Assembly: GCF_902506345.1 (NCBI RefSeq)
Contig: NZ_LR733413.1
Coordinates: forward strand, 1,795,099 to 1,859,098
From: Flavobacterium sp. 9R
GTDB lineage: Bacteria; Bacteroidota; Bacteroidia; Flavobacteriales; Flavobacteriaceae
Reading direction: 5' to 3'
Length of the DNA stretch: 64,000 nucleotides
Under the pieces are notes generated by a model. That model worked only from the letters and a program-made list of their open reading frames with translations. It was not told the DNA's origin and did not search any database. The position numbers and the translations under genes were made by a program. Every line of letters begins with the position of its first letter. Within the stretch, counting starts at the first letter, position 1. Positions 8,872 through 18,666 of this stretch are shown one piece after another.

Positions 8872-9486
8872 TTATTTATATTTTTTGAATAATAATAAAC
8901 CATAGAAAATGTGCAATATACCGAAACCGAGAATCCAAAATACTAAACCGTATCCCACAAAAAACAAAGCAATACTTCCTAAAACTACCTCTGAAAATCC
9001 AAGGTATTTGATATCTGAGTAAGTATATTTTTCAGCATTCAACAATGCTAAACCATAAAAAATCAAGGTACTAGGCGCTACCAAAATAAACATCTGATGA
9101 TAAACAAGTGCAAAACAAAAGATAGCACCAGCAATTAGAGGAATTGCTAAATTGAAAAGCATATTTTTGGTAGCTGAAGTCCAGATTGGCAACTTTAATT
9201 TTTTACTTTTTCTAACTGTAAAAAAAATACCAAAAGCAAGTGCAAAGAACAAGATAACAAATGCTGTAAGGATTAATTCGGTAATTAAACTAGTAGAATA
9301 TAACTGATGATTATCTTCAAAATACTCGATACCATTGTCTTTAAACAATTGGTACACATATACACCTCCTAGTAGAGCAGACAAACCAGCAAAAACGCCA
9401 GACAAACCGCTTAAAGAAATGAAACGTGAAGAACGCTCCATCATGGAACGGATATGCACTAAATCTTCTTGATGCTTTTCAGTCAT
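8872..9486 (-). CDS. Integral membrane protein, unknown function
   Basis: A 204-residue protein with a short cytoplasmic N-terminus (MTEKHQEDLVHIRSMMERSS) and about five hydrophobic segments. The ATG at 9486 was chosen over 9528: the earlier start would place coding sequence across the promoter and operator at 9496-9514, and the residues it adds do not look conserved. No catalytic motif is visible. It is the first gene of the operon with the winged-helix regulator and could be its effector or signal partner; that is inference. Confidence 0.7.
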   Translation of the reverse strand: MTEKHQEDLVHIRSMMERSSRFISLSGLSGVFAGLSALLGGVYVYQLFKDNGIEYFEDNHQLYSTSLITELILTAFVILFFALAFGIFFTVRKSKKLKLPIWTSATKNMLFNLAIPLIAGAIFCFALVYHQMFILVAPSTLIFYGLALLNAEKYTYSDIKYLGFSEVVLGSIALFFVGYGLVFWILGFGILHIFYGLLLFKKYK

Positions 9487-9495
9487 AATAAAAGT

Positions 9496-9514
9496 ACTTT
9501 GAAATACAAAGTTA
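9496..9514 (-). promoter_or_regulatory. Operator copy 2 overlapping a -7 promoter box
   Basis: ACTTTG (9496-9501), spacer AAATA and CAAAGT (9507-9512) repeat the palindrome at 8537. Read on the minus strand, the right half-site forms TAACTTTG (9507-9514), a TAnnTTTG -7 box 20 bases before the ATG at 9486. A bound regulator would cover the promoter. Confidence 0.6.
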
Positions 9515-9554
9515 ATAAAATAAATCAAACACCACGTATTTATTTTAATTGATT

Positions 9555-9584
9555 TTTAAAAAAAAGCCACTTAAAAAAGTGGCT
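9555..9584 (-). terminator. Rho-independent terminator of folD
   Basis: Stem AGCCACTT/AAGTGGCT with a 4-base loop. On the minus strand it is followed by a run of nine T, 25 bases after the folD stop codon. Confidence 0.9.
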
Positions 9585-9608
9585 CTATAAATTATAAAAA
9601 AAGAACAA

Positions 9609-10487
9609 TTACTTCATTCTCATTTTTCTCGCTAATAATGTATTTTGCAACAGCATTGCAATGGTCATTGGCCCAACACCACCAGGTACTGGAGTGATGA
9701 ATGAGGATTTTTTACTTACCCCATCAAAATCAACATCGCCGGTGATTACATATCCTTTTGGGTGAGAAGCGTCTTCTACTCTAGTTATTCCTACGTCAAT
9801 TACAACAACGCCATCTTTTACCATATCGGCTTTCAAATAATTTGGAACACCTAATGCGGTGATAATGATATCAGCATTTTTAGTAAATTCCTCAATATTT
9901 TTGGTTCTACTATGGGTTAAGGTAACGGTTGAATCACCTGGATTCCCTTTACGACTCATCAAGATACTCATCGGACGGCCTACGATATGACTTCTTCCAA
10001 TTACAACTGTATGTTTCCCTACTGTATCAACTTTATAGCGCTCTAACAATTGCATAATTCCGAAGGGCGTAGCAGGAATAAAAGTATCCATATCTAAAGC
10101 CATTTTTCCGAAATTAGCTGGATGGAAACCATCTACATCTTTGTCAGGGTCAATTGCCATTAATATTTTTTGTTCATCAATATGTTTTGGCAATGGCAAT
10201 TGCACGATATAGCCATCTAAATCATCATCTTCATTCAATTCTTTAATTTTCAACAACAACTCTGCTTCTGTAATACTTTCTGGCAAACTCACCAAAGTAG
10301 ATTCAAAACCAATTTGCTGACAAGAACGCACTTTACTACCAACGTAAGTTAAACTAGCACCATCTGTACCTACAATTACTGCAGCCAAATGAGGCACTTT
10401 CTCCCCATTGTCTTTCATTTGTTGTACTTCAATGGCAATTTCTTTCTTAATATCTTCTGATGTTTTTTTTCCGTCTAGTAGTTGCAT
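9609..10487 (-). CDS. folD: Methylenetetrahydrofolate dehydrogenase / methenyl-THF cyclohydrolase
   Basis: A 292-residue bifunctional enzyme that interconverts 5,10-methylene- and 10-formyl-tetrahydrofolate with NADP, supplying formyl groups for purine synthesis and initiator tRNA. The substrate motif is [16 protein letters not shown] (residues 48-63) with the catalytic Lys. DVDGFHP, the Rossmann motif GRSHIVGRP and [12 protein letters not shown] near the C-terminus are all present. Length is normal. It lies downstream of ffh on the same strand, but a terminator-like structure sits between them, so it probably has its own promoter. Confidence 0.97.
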   Translation of the reverse strand: MQLLDGKKTSEDIKKEIAIEVQQMKDNGEKVPHLAAVIVGTDGASLTYVGSKVRSCQQIGFESTLVSLPESITEAELLLKIKELNEDDDLDGYIVQLPLPKHIDEQKILMAIDPDKDVDGFHPANFGKMALDMDTFIPATPFGIMQLLERYKVDTVGKHTVVIGRSHIVGRPMSILMSRKGNPGDSTVTLTHSRTKNIEEFTKNADIIITALGVPNYLKADMVKDGVVVIDVGITRVEDASHPKGYVITGDVDFDGVSKKSSFITPVPGGVGPMTIAMLLQNTLLARKMRMK

Positions 10488-10550
10488 TTCTAAAAAAGGT
10501 TTCAGGTTTATTGTTTAAAATTTCAAGTAATTGAGACTTCTATTTTATTA

Positions 10551-10605
10551 AAGTAAAAAGTTTCAAGTTTAAGTATCAATTACTTGAAACCTGAAACTTG
10601 AAACT
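10551..10605 (-). terminator. Long imperfect hairpin terminator after ffh
   Basis: AGTTTCAAGTTT (10559-10570) pairs perfectly with AAACTTGAAACT (10594-10605). A smaller AAGTA/TACTT stem and an 8-base bulge lie inside. On the minus strand a TTTTTACTTT tract follows. It stands 8 bases after the ffh stop codon. Confidence 0.75.
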
Positions 10606-10612
10606 ATCAGTA

Positions 10613-11965
10613 TTATCTAGGCATTCCTCCAGGCATTCCTTTCATTCCGCCCATCATTTTCATCAAATTCTTTCCGCCTGGACCTTGCATCATTTTCATC
10701 ATTTTGCTCATTTGGTCGAATTGCTTCATCAATTGATTGACTTGCTCCACTTTTGTACCAGAACCTTTTGCGATTCTAATCTTACGTTTGGCGTCGATTA
10801 GTGCTGGTTTGCTTCTTTCGCCAGGTGTCATAGAATGGATAATGGCTTCAATATGTTTGAACGCATCGTCTTCAATTTCGATATCTTTCATTGCTTTAGA
10901 AGCACCTGGTATCATTCCAACCAAATCCTTCATATTACCCATTTTCTTTACTTGCTGAATTTGGGTTAAGAAATCATCAAAACCAAACTCATTTTTAGCA
11001 ATTTTCTTTTGTAATTTTCTAGCTTCTTCTTCGTTGAACTGCTCTTGCGCACGCTCCACCAAAGAAACAACGTCTCCCATTCCAAGGATACGTTCTGCCA
11101 TACGAACAGGATAGAACACATCAATGGCGTCCATTTTTTCTCCTGTTCCTACAAACTTAATCGGTTTGTTTACAACAGTCTTGATAGACAATGCTGCTCC
11201 ACCACGAGTATCACCATCTAATTTCGTCAAGATTACTCCATCAAAGTTTAGACGGTCGTTGAAGGTTTTTGCTGTATTTACTGCGTCTTGACCTGTCATC
11301 GAATCTACGACAAACAAGGTTTCTTGTGGCTGAATGGCTTTGTGAACGCGTTCGATTTCGTTCATCATTTCTTCATCCACAGCCAAACGACCTGCGGTAT
11401 CGACGATTACAACATTGAATCCATTGGATTTGGCGTGTTTAATCGCATTTTGTGCAATCTCAACTGGATTTTTGTTTTCTGGTTCAGAATAGACCTCAAC
11501 GGCTATAGAATCTCCAACAACATATAATTGTTGAATCGCTGCTGGACGATAAATATCACAAGCAACTAAAAGGACTTTTTTATTTTTTTTGGTTTGAAGA
11601 TAATTGGCTAATTTTCCAGAGAAGGTAGTTTTACCAGAACCTTGCAAACCTGACATCAAAATTACGGATGGATTACCAGACAAATTGATTCCAGCAACAT
11701 CACCTCCCATTAATTCTGTTAATTCGTCTTTGACCAATTTTACCAACAATTGTCCTGGTTGCAAGGTCGTTAATACGTCTTGACCAATGGCTTTTTCTTT
11801 AACTTTGGCTGTAAAATCTTTAGCAATCTTAAAGTTAACATCGGCATCTAGCAACGCACGACGAACTTCTTTTAAGGTATCGGCTACATTGACTTCGGTG
11901 ATTTTCCCGTGACCTTTAAGAATATGGAACGCTTTATCTAACTTATCGCTTAAATTATCGAACAT
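10613..11965 (-). CDS. ffh: Signal recognition particle protein Ffh (SRP54)
   Basis: A 450-residue SRP GTPase, which binds signal sequences and 4.5S RNA and targets nascent membrane proteins to FtsY. The N domain is residues 1-85. The G domain has GLQGSGKTT (residues 106-114), DTAGRL and TKLDGDTRGG. A methionine-rich M domain ends in repeats of MKMMGG and MPGGM. All motifs are intact and the length is normal. The gene has its own well-formed promoter (11988-12018). No 4.5S RNA gene was recognised nearby. Confidence 0.98.
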   Translation of the reverse strand: MFDNLSDKLDKAFHILKGHGKITEVNVADTLKEVRRALLDADVNFKIAKDFTAKVKEKAIGQDVLTTLQPGQLLVKLVKDELTELMGGDVAGINLSGNPSVILMSGLQGSGKTTFSGKLANYLQTKKNKKVLLVACDIYRPAAIQQLYVVGDSIAVEVYSEPENKNPVEIAQNAIKHAKSNGFNVVIVDTAGRLAVDEEMMNEIERVHKAIQPQETLFVVDSMTGQDAVNTAKTFNDRLNFDGVILTKLDGDTRGGAALSIKTVVNKPIKFVGTGEKMDAIDVFYPVRMAERILGMGDVVSLVERAQEQFNEEEARKLQKKIAKNEFGFDDFLTQIQQVKKMGNMKDLVGMIPGASKAMKDIEIEDDAFKHIEAIIHSMTPGERSKPALIDAKRKIRIAKGSGTKVEQVNQLMKQFDQMSKMMKMMQGPGGKNLMKMMGGMKGMPGGMPR

Positions 11966-11987
11966 AATTTTCTATTTTTTTGAAATG

Positions 11988-12018
11988 CAAATATACTATA
12001 AAGGTTTAGAGGCACAAA
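11988..12018 (-). promoter_or_regulatory. ffh promoter (TTTG-N19-TATATTTG)
   Basis: On the minus strand TTTG (12015-12018), a 19-base spacer and TATATTTGC (-7 box 11988-11995) give a full Bacteroidota consensus promoter. The expected start of transcription is near 11982, 17 bases before the ffh ATG. Confidence 0.75.
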
Positions 12019-12135
12019 GATTTGAACTTTAAACTTTGGAGATTTTAGACGTTTTTGGAAACTAAAAAAAGGTAATTGCAAATTCTTCAATTTTGCTTTT
12101 TGGTATGAATCCAAAAAAGCTTTATGCTAACTTCC

Positions 12136-12210
12136 TAGCCCCGATGGGAACGGCATACTCCTGACTTGTGACCAAACAAGGCAGGAGATATAGTGGACAG
12201 CGGGAAACCT
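12136..12210 (+). ncRNA. Structured repeat/RNA element, copy 1
   Basis: Two conserved single-stranded-looking blocks, GATGGGAACGGCAT (12143-12156) and AGATATAGTGGACAGCGGGA (12186-12205), flank a hairpin. The stem is 12158-12169 with 12176-12187 (11 of 12 pairs). Copies at 37220 and, on the minus strand, 32225 share the blocks, but their stems have different sequences that still pair. This layout may correspond to the Flavo-1 RNA motif described for Flavobacteria; that name is from memory and not verified. It occupies most of the non-coding stretch between ffh and the gene at 12422. Confidence 0.6.
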
Positions 12211-12404
12211 GCCTACAAAAAAAGCCTATTGCCTCCGCTCCTAAAAAGTATTGTACGCTAGAACATAAGTGTCAACTCACTCAAAATCATTGCTATAACC
12301 AACCAAATTCAAAAAAACACAAAGAGTAAAAAAACAAGTCTTATGATTTTACTAAAAAATACCTAAGATATTCTTAAATAGCAAAACGCATTACGGAATT
12401 CGTA

Positions 12405-12412
12405 TATATTTG
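12405..12412 (+). promoter_or_regulatory. -7 box for the efflux-operon leader gene
   Basis: TATATTTGC lies nine bases before the ATG at 12422. No clear -33 TTTG is present. The transcript leader would be only a few bases long. Confidence 0.55.
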
Positions 12413-12421
12413 CAGCTCATA

Positions 12422-12805
12422 ATGGAAAAAAGATTTATTCATATGCGCTCAGTATTGATATGGCTTATTACGCTACTACTCTTTGTTGACACTACTGCAC
12501 TTGCCAGTACAGGAGCGTATTCCTCTATTTCATTAAGCGATAAAAAGAGTAAACAAACTGTTTTGAATTATTTATCGACTACATCTAAAGATACAAACTC
12601 AGACTCACCGCTTGAAACAACAAATGATAGCGAACAAAACTCTGTAAACGAAATTGAGGATAGTTTCGAGACTTCCTTATTTCCTATTAGCTTTCATTAT
12701 CAGCTACCCTTGGTTTTCAATTATAGAAAAATATCTGATAATTATATCCATATAGAGCCACGTCAGTGTCACCAAGATATTGTTCCTCCTCCTCCAAAAA
12801 ATTAA
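12422..12805 (+). CDS. Small exported protein of unknown function
   Basis: A 127-residue protein with a hydrophobic export signal (VLIWLITLLLFVDTTALA) followed by a polar, Ser/Thr/Asp-rich middle and a C-terminal PPPPKN. No known domain is apparent. The ATG at 12422 was chosen over an upstream TTG because the promoter box covers 12405-12412. It precedes the RND efflux operon by about 100 bases on the same strand, with no terminator between, so it is probably the first gene of that transcript. It contains no helix-turn-helix and is therefore not an obvious regulator. Confidence 0.6.
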   Translation: MEKRFIHMRSVLIWLITLLLFVDTTALASTGAYSSISLSDKKSKQTVLNYLSTTSKDTNSDSPLETTNDSEQNSVNEIEDSFETSLFPISFHYQLPLVFNYRKISDNYIHIEPRQCHQDIVPPPPKN

Positions 12806-12908
12806 ATAATTATTACACTAAGTTGCTGTTTTGTTGTGCATCCTAAGCAAAAGGATTGTCGATAAAGCAGAAAAACACTGTACTTACTATTATTTAATTT
12901 TCATAAAA

Positions 12909-14021
12909 ATGAACAAAATTATTTTGATTTTTGTCCTAGTTCTTGCTATTGGGACTACTTTCTCTTGCAACTCAAACAAAAGCGAAAAAATAGCTTTAGA
13001 AAAATACCCTACTACTAATCCTATTTTGGTAGACACCACTTTTACGATAGACCATGTAGCAGAAATACAATCCCTTCAAAATGTTGAGATTAGAACAAAA
13101 ATTAATGGCTACATCGAAAAAATATACGTTGATGAAGGTAAACCTGTAAAAGCAGGCCAATTACTTTTCACCATAAGTAGCCAAACTTTACAAAAAGATG
13201 TTCTTAAAGCGAAAGCAATGGTCAAAAATGCTTTAGCTGAGGCAAAAACTGCAGAACTTGACTTGCAAAACATTAAAACACTAGCCAACAAAAACATTGT
13301 ATCCAAAACAGAATTAGAGAAAGCACAAGCCGCTTATACAGCCGCTTTAGCTCGTATTGATGAATATCGAGCGAATCAATCTAGTGCAGAAATTCAAGTT
13401 TCATTGACAAAAATAAAAGCTCCTTTTGATGGTGTAATCAATCGAATTCCTTTCAAAATTGGAAGTTTAATCAATGAGGGAACGCTTCTTACCACAATAT
13501 CCAATAACAGCTCTGTCTATGCCTATTTTAATGTATCCGAAAAGGAATACTTGCAATTTAAAGAGCAAAAAAAAGAGAATAACGCTGCAGATATTACTTT
13601 ACTCTTAGCCAATAACAAAGCACATGCTTACAAAGGAAGCATTGAAACAATTGAAGGAGAATTTGACAAAACAACTGGAAACATAGCTTTTAGAGCCAAA
13701 TTTCCAAACCCAGATTTACTATTAAAGCATGGGTCAAGTGGAAAAATTCAGCTGACCAATACTATAAAAAAAGCCTTGCTTATTCCTCAAAAAGCATCCT
13801 TTGAAATACAAGACAAAGTATACGTTTATGTAGTAGATGACAACAACATTGTACGCGCAAGAAATATTGAAATCAAACAACGCATTCAACACTTGTATGT
13901 AATCGAGTCGGGATTAAAAACATCGGACAGAATTATATATGAAGGCATTCAGAACTTGAAAGAAGGAGATAAAATATTCCCTGAAACCAAACGAATGCAA
14001 GAATTAATTTCAAAACTATAA
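12909..14021 (+). CDS. RND efflux periplasmic adaptor (membrane fusion lipoprotein)
   Basis: A 370-residue HlyD/AcrA-type adaptor that links the inner-membrane pump with the outer-membrane channel. The N-terminal signal ends in the lipobox GTTFSC, so the protein should be a lipoprotein. A lipoyl/barrel-sandwich half (EIRTKINGYIEKIYVDEGKPVKAG) precedes an alpha-helical hairpin (about residues 95-155). The second lipoyl half (IKAPFDGVINRIP) and beta-barrel/membrane-proximal domains follow. ATG 12909 is preferred to the earlier TTG at 12831 because it places the signal peptide at the N-terminus. It is 28 bases before the pump gene, in one operon. Confidence 0.93.
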   Translation: MNKIILIFVLVLAIGTTFSCNSNKSEKIALEKYPTTNPILVDTTFTIDHVAEIQSLQNVEIRTKINGYIEKIYVDEGKPVKAGQLLFTISSQTLQKDVLKAKAMVKNALAEAKTAELDLQNIKTLANKNIVSKTELEKAQAAYTAALARIDEYRANQSSAEIQVSLTKIKAPFDGVINRIPFKIGSLINEGTLLTTISNNSSVYAYFNVSEKEYLQFKEQKKENNAADITLLLANNKAHAYKGSIETIEGEFDKTTGNIAFRAKFPNPDLLLKHGSSGKIQLTNTIKKALLIPQKASFEIQDKVYVYVVDDNNIVRARNIEIKQRIQHLYVIESGLKTSDRIIYEGIQNLKEGDKIFPETKRMQELISKL

Positions 14022-14049
14022 AGTCTGTAGACTTAAAAAAAACAAAACA

Positions 14050-17000
14050 ATGTACTCAAAATTTATACATAGACCTGTACTATCAATAGTTATCTCATTA
14101 ATTATTGTTCTTTTAGGGGTATTGTCATTGACACAATTACCTATGACCCAATTCCCAGATATTGCTCCACCAGAAGTGACGGTTACCACTAAATATACTG
14201 GAGCAAATGCTGAAGCCTGTGTAAAAGCAGTGGTAACTACTTTGGAACGTGCTGTGAATGGTGTGCCTGGAATGGCTTATATGTCGTCTGTATCAGGAAA
14301 CGACGGAACCAGTGTCATCAACATCATCTTTAAAGCGGGGACAGACCCAGAAATTGCCGCTGTCAACGTACAAAATAGAGTTTCTTCTGTTCTGGATGAA
14401 TTGCCCGAAGAAGTAATTAAGTCTGGAGTAATTGTTGAAAAGGTACAAAACAGTATGCTGTTGTATCTTAACATATTAAGTTCAGACACCAATCTTGATG
14501 AAAAATTCCTATTCAATTTTGCTGATATCAATATCATACCAGAACTAAAGCGAATTGAAGGAGTGGGTTATGCCGATATAATGGGACAACGAGAATATGC
14601 AATGCGTGTTTGGCTCAACCCAGTAAAAATGGCTGCTTATAATATTTCGACCGAAGAAGTCATTCAAAATCTTAAGCAGCAAAACATAGAAGCGGCCCCT
14701 GGAAAAGTGGGCGAAAGCTCCGGAAAAATAGAACAATCCCTACAATATGTAGTAAAATATACTGGAAAATACAATACCAAAGAACAATATGAAAATGTAA
14801 TCATAAAGCGTGATTTTCAGGGAGAACTGTTGCGATTGAAAGACATTGCCGATATAGAATTTGGCTCACTAGATTATGATGTTTTATCCAAAGAAAACGG
14901 AAAACCATCTGCTGCAATTGTTTTAAAACAACGTCCCGGGAGTAATGCAAGCGATGTAATTGAAAATATTAAAAATAAAATGGACGAGTTAAAGTCCTCT
15001 TTCCCGGCAGGAATATCATACACTTATAGTTATGATGTTTCCAATTTCTTGAACGCCTCTGTTGAAGGTGTACTTTATACCTTACTAGAAGCTTTTCTAT
15101 TGGTTGCTTTAGTAGTTTTTATTTTCTTGGGAGACTTTAGGTCTACTTTGATTCCTGCTATAGCGGTACCCGTATCACTAATAGGTACTTTCTTCTTTAT
15201 GCAACTCTTTGGGTTTAGTATCAATCTAATCACGCTTTTTGCATTGGTTTTAGCCATTGGAATTGTGGTAGACAATGCCATTGTTGTTGTGGAAGCCGTA
15301 CACGCCAAAATGGAAGAAGAACATCTCAATCCAAAAGAAGCTACAGAAAGTGCTATGAAAGAGATTGGTGGAGCTATTATAGCGATTACTTTGGTAATGT
15401 CTGCTGTATTTATCCCGGTAGCCTTTTTACCAGGACCTTCAGGGGTATTTTTCAGACAGTTCTCTGTGACAATGGCTATCGCAATTGTACTTTCAGGTGT
15501 TATTGCATTAACATTGACACCCGCTTTGTGTGCTCTTATGCTAAAGAATACTCACAATCAAGAACGCAAAAATACCCTTATCAATCGCTTTATAGATGCC
15601 TTTAACGCTCGCTATAATTCAGTAGCAATACGATACCGAAAAATACTAGAGTACGTTGTGAATAGACGTGTAGTAACGGCCTTAGCGCTTGGTTTATTTT
15701 GCGTTGGAACTTTTGGAATTGGACAATTCTTACCAACTGGTTTTATTCCAAATGAAGACCAAGGAACCATTTATGCAAGTATCACAACTCCTTCAGGCGC
15801 CACATTAGAACGCTCTGAAAAAGTAGTAGATGCCATACAAGAAGCTGCTTTAAAAATAGAAGGTGTTGCCTCTGTTTCTACCTTAGCAGGCTACAATTTC
15901 CTTACCGATGGAACTGGTGCGTCATTCGGGATGAACTTAATTAGCTTAAAAAGCTGGAAAGAAAGAAAAGGAACGACAGACCAGGAAATAATCCAGAAGC
16001 TAAAAGAAGACACTAAAAACATCAAAGATGGTAAAATTGAATTTTTTACCCCTCCCCCTGTTCCTGGGTATGGAAACTCAAGTGGATTTGAATTGCGAAT
16101 TCTAGATAAAACAGGCAAAAGTGATTTGAAAAAATTAGAAGAAGTAGCACGAAATTTTGCCTTAGAATTGAACAAAAATGAAGCAATAAAAAACACGTTC
16201 TCTTCTTTTGATGCAAGCTTCCCTCAATTCCTTGTAAACATTGACAATACCAAAGCTGCGCAAAAAGGGGTGGTAATAAGCGAAATTCTGAATACGCTAC
16301 AAACCTATTTAGGAAGTGAATATGCCACCAATTTTATCAGATTTAATCAAATGTATAAAGTTATGGTGCAGTCCTCTCCTGAGTTCAGAACAAAGCCTGA
16401 GGATATTTTAAAGCTTTATACTAAGAACTCTCAAGGTGAAATGGTTGCGATGTCCTCCTTTTTATCCATTGAAAAAGTATATGGCCCGGAACAAATCACT
16501 CGCTACAATATGTATCCAGCAGCGATGTTAAACGGTGAACCAAAAGAGGGATTCAGTAGTGGGCAAGCCATTGCTGCTGTCAAAGCTGTTGCTAGCGAAA
16601 AACTTCCAAAGGGATACGGTTTTGACTGGGGTGGTTCTTCGCGAGAGCAAGCGAATGCTGGAAATGAAGCCATTTATATATTTCTTATTTGTTTACTATT
16701 TATTTACTTCTTGTTAGCGGCACAATACGAAAGTTTTCTTTTGCCACTGCCGGTGATTTTATCTTTGCCAACGGGAGTATTTGGAGCATTTTTCCTCTTG
16801 GTCGCATTGGGTTTAGAAAACAACATTTATGCTCAGGTCGCTATGGTAATGCTTATTGGACTACTAGGAAAGAATGCCGTATTAATTATTGAATTCGCCA
16901 TTCTAAAACAAAAGGAAGGGTTAACTCCATTTCAAGCCGCCATAGAAGGAGCTCTAGCACGTTTGCGTCCTATTCTGATGACTTCGTTTGCATTTATTGC

Positions 17001-17172
17001 TGGCTTGCTTCCACTTATGCTTGCTTCGGGTGCTGGTGCCATCGGAAATAGAACTATTGGTACAGCAGCTGCTGGAGGAATGTTGTTTGGTACCATTTTC
17101 GGGATTCTAATTATTCCCGGGCTTTACTACATTTTTGCGAGTTTGACTTATAAAAATACAGCCGTAAAATAA
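14050..17172 (+). CDS. RND multidrug efflux transporter, HAE1 (AcrB/MexB) family
   Basis: A 1040-residue inner-membrane proton-driven pump of full AcrB length with twelve expected membrane helices. It has the large periplasmic loops (residues about 35-340 and 560-860). The relay segment in TM4 reads VVDNAIVVVEAV: Asp408 is present but the next residue, which is Asp408 in AcrB numbering, is Asn409. The TM10 lysine is kept in GLLGKNAVLIIEF. Substrates of such pumps are hydrophobic or amphiphilic drugs and detergents. It sits between adaptor and outer-membrane channel genes. The Asp-to-Asn change could alter coupling or simply be a lineage variant. Confidence 0.95.
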   Translation: MYSKFIHRPVLSIVISLIIVLLGVLSLTQLPMTQFPDIAPPEVTVTTKYTGANAEACVKAVVTTLERAVNGVPGMAYMSSVSGNDGTSVINIIFKAGTDPEIAAVNVQNRVSSVLDELPEEVIKSGVIVEKVQNSMLLYLNILSSDTNLDEKFLFNFADINIIPELKRIEGVGYADIMGQREYAMRVWLNPVKMAAYNISTEEVIQNLKQQNIEAAPGKVGESSGKIEQSLQYVVKYTGKYNTKEQYENVIIKRDFQGELLRLKDIADIEFGSLDYDVLSKENGKPSAAIVLKQRPGSNASDVIENIKNKMDELKSSFPAGISYTYSYDVSNFLNASVEGVLYTLLEAFLLVALVVFIFLGDFRSTLIPAIAVPVSLIGTFFFMQLFGFSINLITLFALVLAIGIVVDNAIVVVEAVHAKMEEEHLNPKEATESAMKEIGGAIIAITLVMSAVFIPVAFLPGPSGVFFRQFSVTMAIAIVLSGVIALTLTPALCALMLKNTHNQERKNTLINRFIDAFNARYNSVAIRYRKILEYVVNRRVVTALALGLFCVGTFGIGQFLPTGFIPNEDQGTIYASITTPSGATLERSEKVVDAIQEAALKIEGVASVSTLAGYNFLTDGTGASFGMNLISLKSWKERKGTTDQEIIQKLKEDTKNIKDGKIEFFTPPPVPGYGNSSGFELRILDKTGKSDLKKLEEVARNFALELNKNEAIKNTFSSFDASFPQFLVNIDNTKAAQKGVVISEILNTLQTYLGSEYATNFIRFNQMYKVMVQSSPEFRTKPEDILKLYTKNSQGEMVAMSSFLSIEKVYGPEQITRYNMYPAAMLNGEPKEGFSSGQAIAAVKAVASEKLPKGYGFDWGGSSREQANAGNEAIYIFLICLLFIYFLLAAQYESFLLPLPVILSLPTGVFGAFFLLVALGLENNIYAQVAMVMLIGLLGKNAVLIIEFAILKQKEGLTPFQAAIEGALARLRPILMTSFAFIAGLLPLMLASGAGAIGNRTIGTAAAGGMLFGTIFGILIIPGLYYIFASLTYKNTAVK

Positions 17173-17206
17173 ATTTTATTCATTAAAGAATCAACTTCAA
17201 ACAATT

Positions 17207-18634
17207 ATGTTACAATTCAAAAGAATCGTTTTTTTCCTCATTATAACTCTTGGTCTTTTTGGATGCAAGACAACAAATAATGTAGCGGAACAACAACTTA
17301 CGCCTTTACCCGCTACCTATTTGGAATCAAAAGATACGCTTAACAGTGCGAAGGTAAAATGGGAGCTATTTTACAAAGATGATAATCTAAAGAAACTGAT
17401 TACCTCTGCCATCAACAACAATTACGATTTGCAGATTGCGATTCAAAAAATTGAAATTGCCCGTGCAGGAGTCCAATTCACTAAAGGAGCTCAGCTTCCT
17501 GTTTTGAGTGCCGGATTATCAGCCGCACAGCGCAAATTTGGATTGTTTACAATGGATGGCGCTGGAAACGCCAGTACAGATATTCAACCTGGAAGAGTAG
17601 TTCCAGAAAACCTACCTGACTACTTTGCGGGCTTCAATGCAAGCTGGGAAGTGGATGTTTGGGGGAAACTTCGCTCTAATAAAAAAGCCGCAGTTGCCCG
17701 CTTTAGTAGTTCTATAGAAGGTAGAAATGCCATTCAAACGGCATTAATTGCCGAAGTCGCTACGACCTACTTTGATTTACTAGCCTTAGACAATGAACTC
17801 GATATTATTCGAGAAACCATTACGTTGCAACAAGCTGCTCTTGAAATCATCAAGATAAAAAAACAAACGGGTATACTCAATGAATTGGCTGTAAAACAAT
17901 TTGAAGGACAAGTCAACAATTCCAAAGGATTTGAGTTTAAAATACTACAACAAATTACCGTTGTAGAAAATAAACTTAACTTCCTCTGTGGTCAATTTCC
18001 GCAAACTATAATTCGAGACAAAACTAAATTCAACACCTTAGACCCTTCCATTGTTAACTTAGGTATTCCTTCGCAATTACTAACCAATAGACCCGACATC
18101 AGACAAGCAGAACTTACGCTACTTGCTACTAAATGTGATGTAAAAGCAGCAAAAGCAGCGTTTTATCCTAGCTTTACAATTACAGGAGCAGCGGGATTCC
18201 AAGCCTTTACTACTGGATTGCTTTTTCAATCTCCACAATCAATAGCATACACTATTCTTGGAGGAATGACTGCACCTCTCTTAAACAGAAGTGCTATTAA
18301 ATCACAATTTAACACGACGAAAGCGAATCAAACTGAAGCATTACTCAATTATCAAAAGACAATACTGAACGGCTATATCGAAGTGTCCAATGAAGTGTCC
18401 AATGTAAAAAACTTGAATGAACTTTATGAACTAAAAAACAAAGAGGTTTCTTCGTATACACAGTCAACCGAAATTGCCAACGATTTGTTTAAATCCGGAA
18501 GAGCCACTTACTTAGAAGTATTATTAGTACAAAGAACTGCTTTAGACTCAAAAATTGAACTCATCATTACCAAAAAACTACAACATCAAGCCATTATCAA
18601 TTTATATAAAGCTTTAGGTGGTGGAATAAACTAG
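17207..18634 (+). CDS. Outer-membrane efflux channel (TolC/OprM, NodT-type lipoprotein)
   Basis: A 475-residue channel protein with an N-terminal signal and lipobox LGLFGC, as in OprM. Two OEP repeats follow: residues about 60-260, and about 280-475. Helical segments such as ITSAINNNYDLQIAIQKIEIA and the equivalent NRPDIRQAELTLLATKCDV support this. It completes the tripartite efflux operon with the adaptor and pump (34-base gap) and is followed by a strong terminator. Confidence 0.93.
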   Translation: MLQFKRIVFFLIITLGLFGCKTTNNVAEQQLTPLPATYLESKDTLNSAKVKWELFYKDDNLKKLITSAINNNYDLQIAIQKIEIARAGVQFTKGAQLPVLSAGLSAAQRKFGLFTMDGAGNASTDIQPGRVVPENLPDYFAGFNASWEVDVWGKLRSNKKAAVARFSSSIEGRNAIQTALIAEVATTYFDLLALDNELDIIRETITLQQAALEIIKIKKQTGILNELAVKQFEGQVNNSKGFEFKILQQITVVENKLNFLCGQFPQTIIRDKTKFNTLDPSIVNLGIPSQLLTNRPDIRQAELTLLATKCDVKAAKAAFYPSFTITGAAGFQAFTTGLLFQSPQSIAYTILGGMTAPLLNRSAIKSQFNTTKANQTEALLNYQKTILNGYIEVSNEVSNVKNLNELYELKNKEVSSYTQSTEIANDLFKSGRATYLEVLLVQRTALDSKIELIITKKLQHQAIINLYKALGGGIN

Positions 18635-18666
18635 TAAAACTTATCCTGCTAGTCATATTACTTTAC

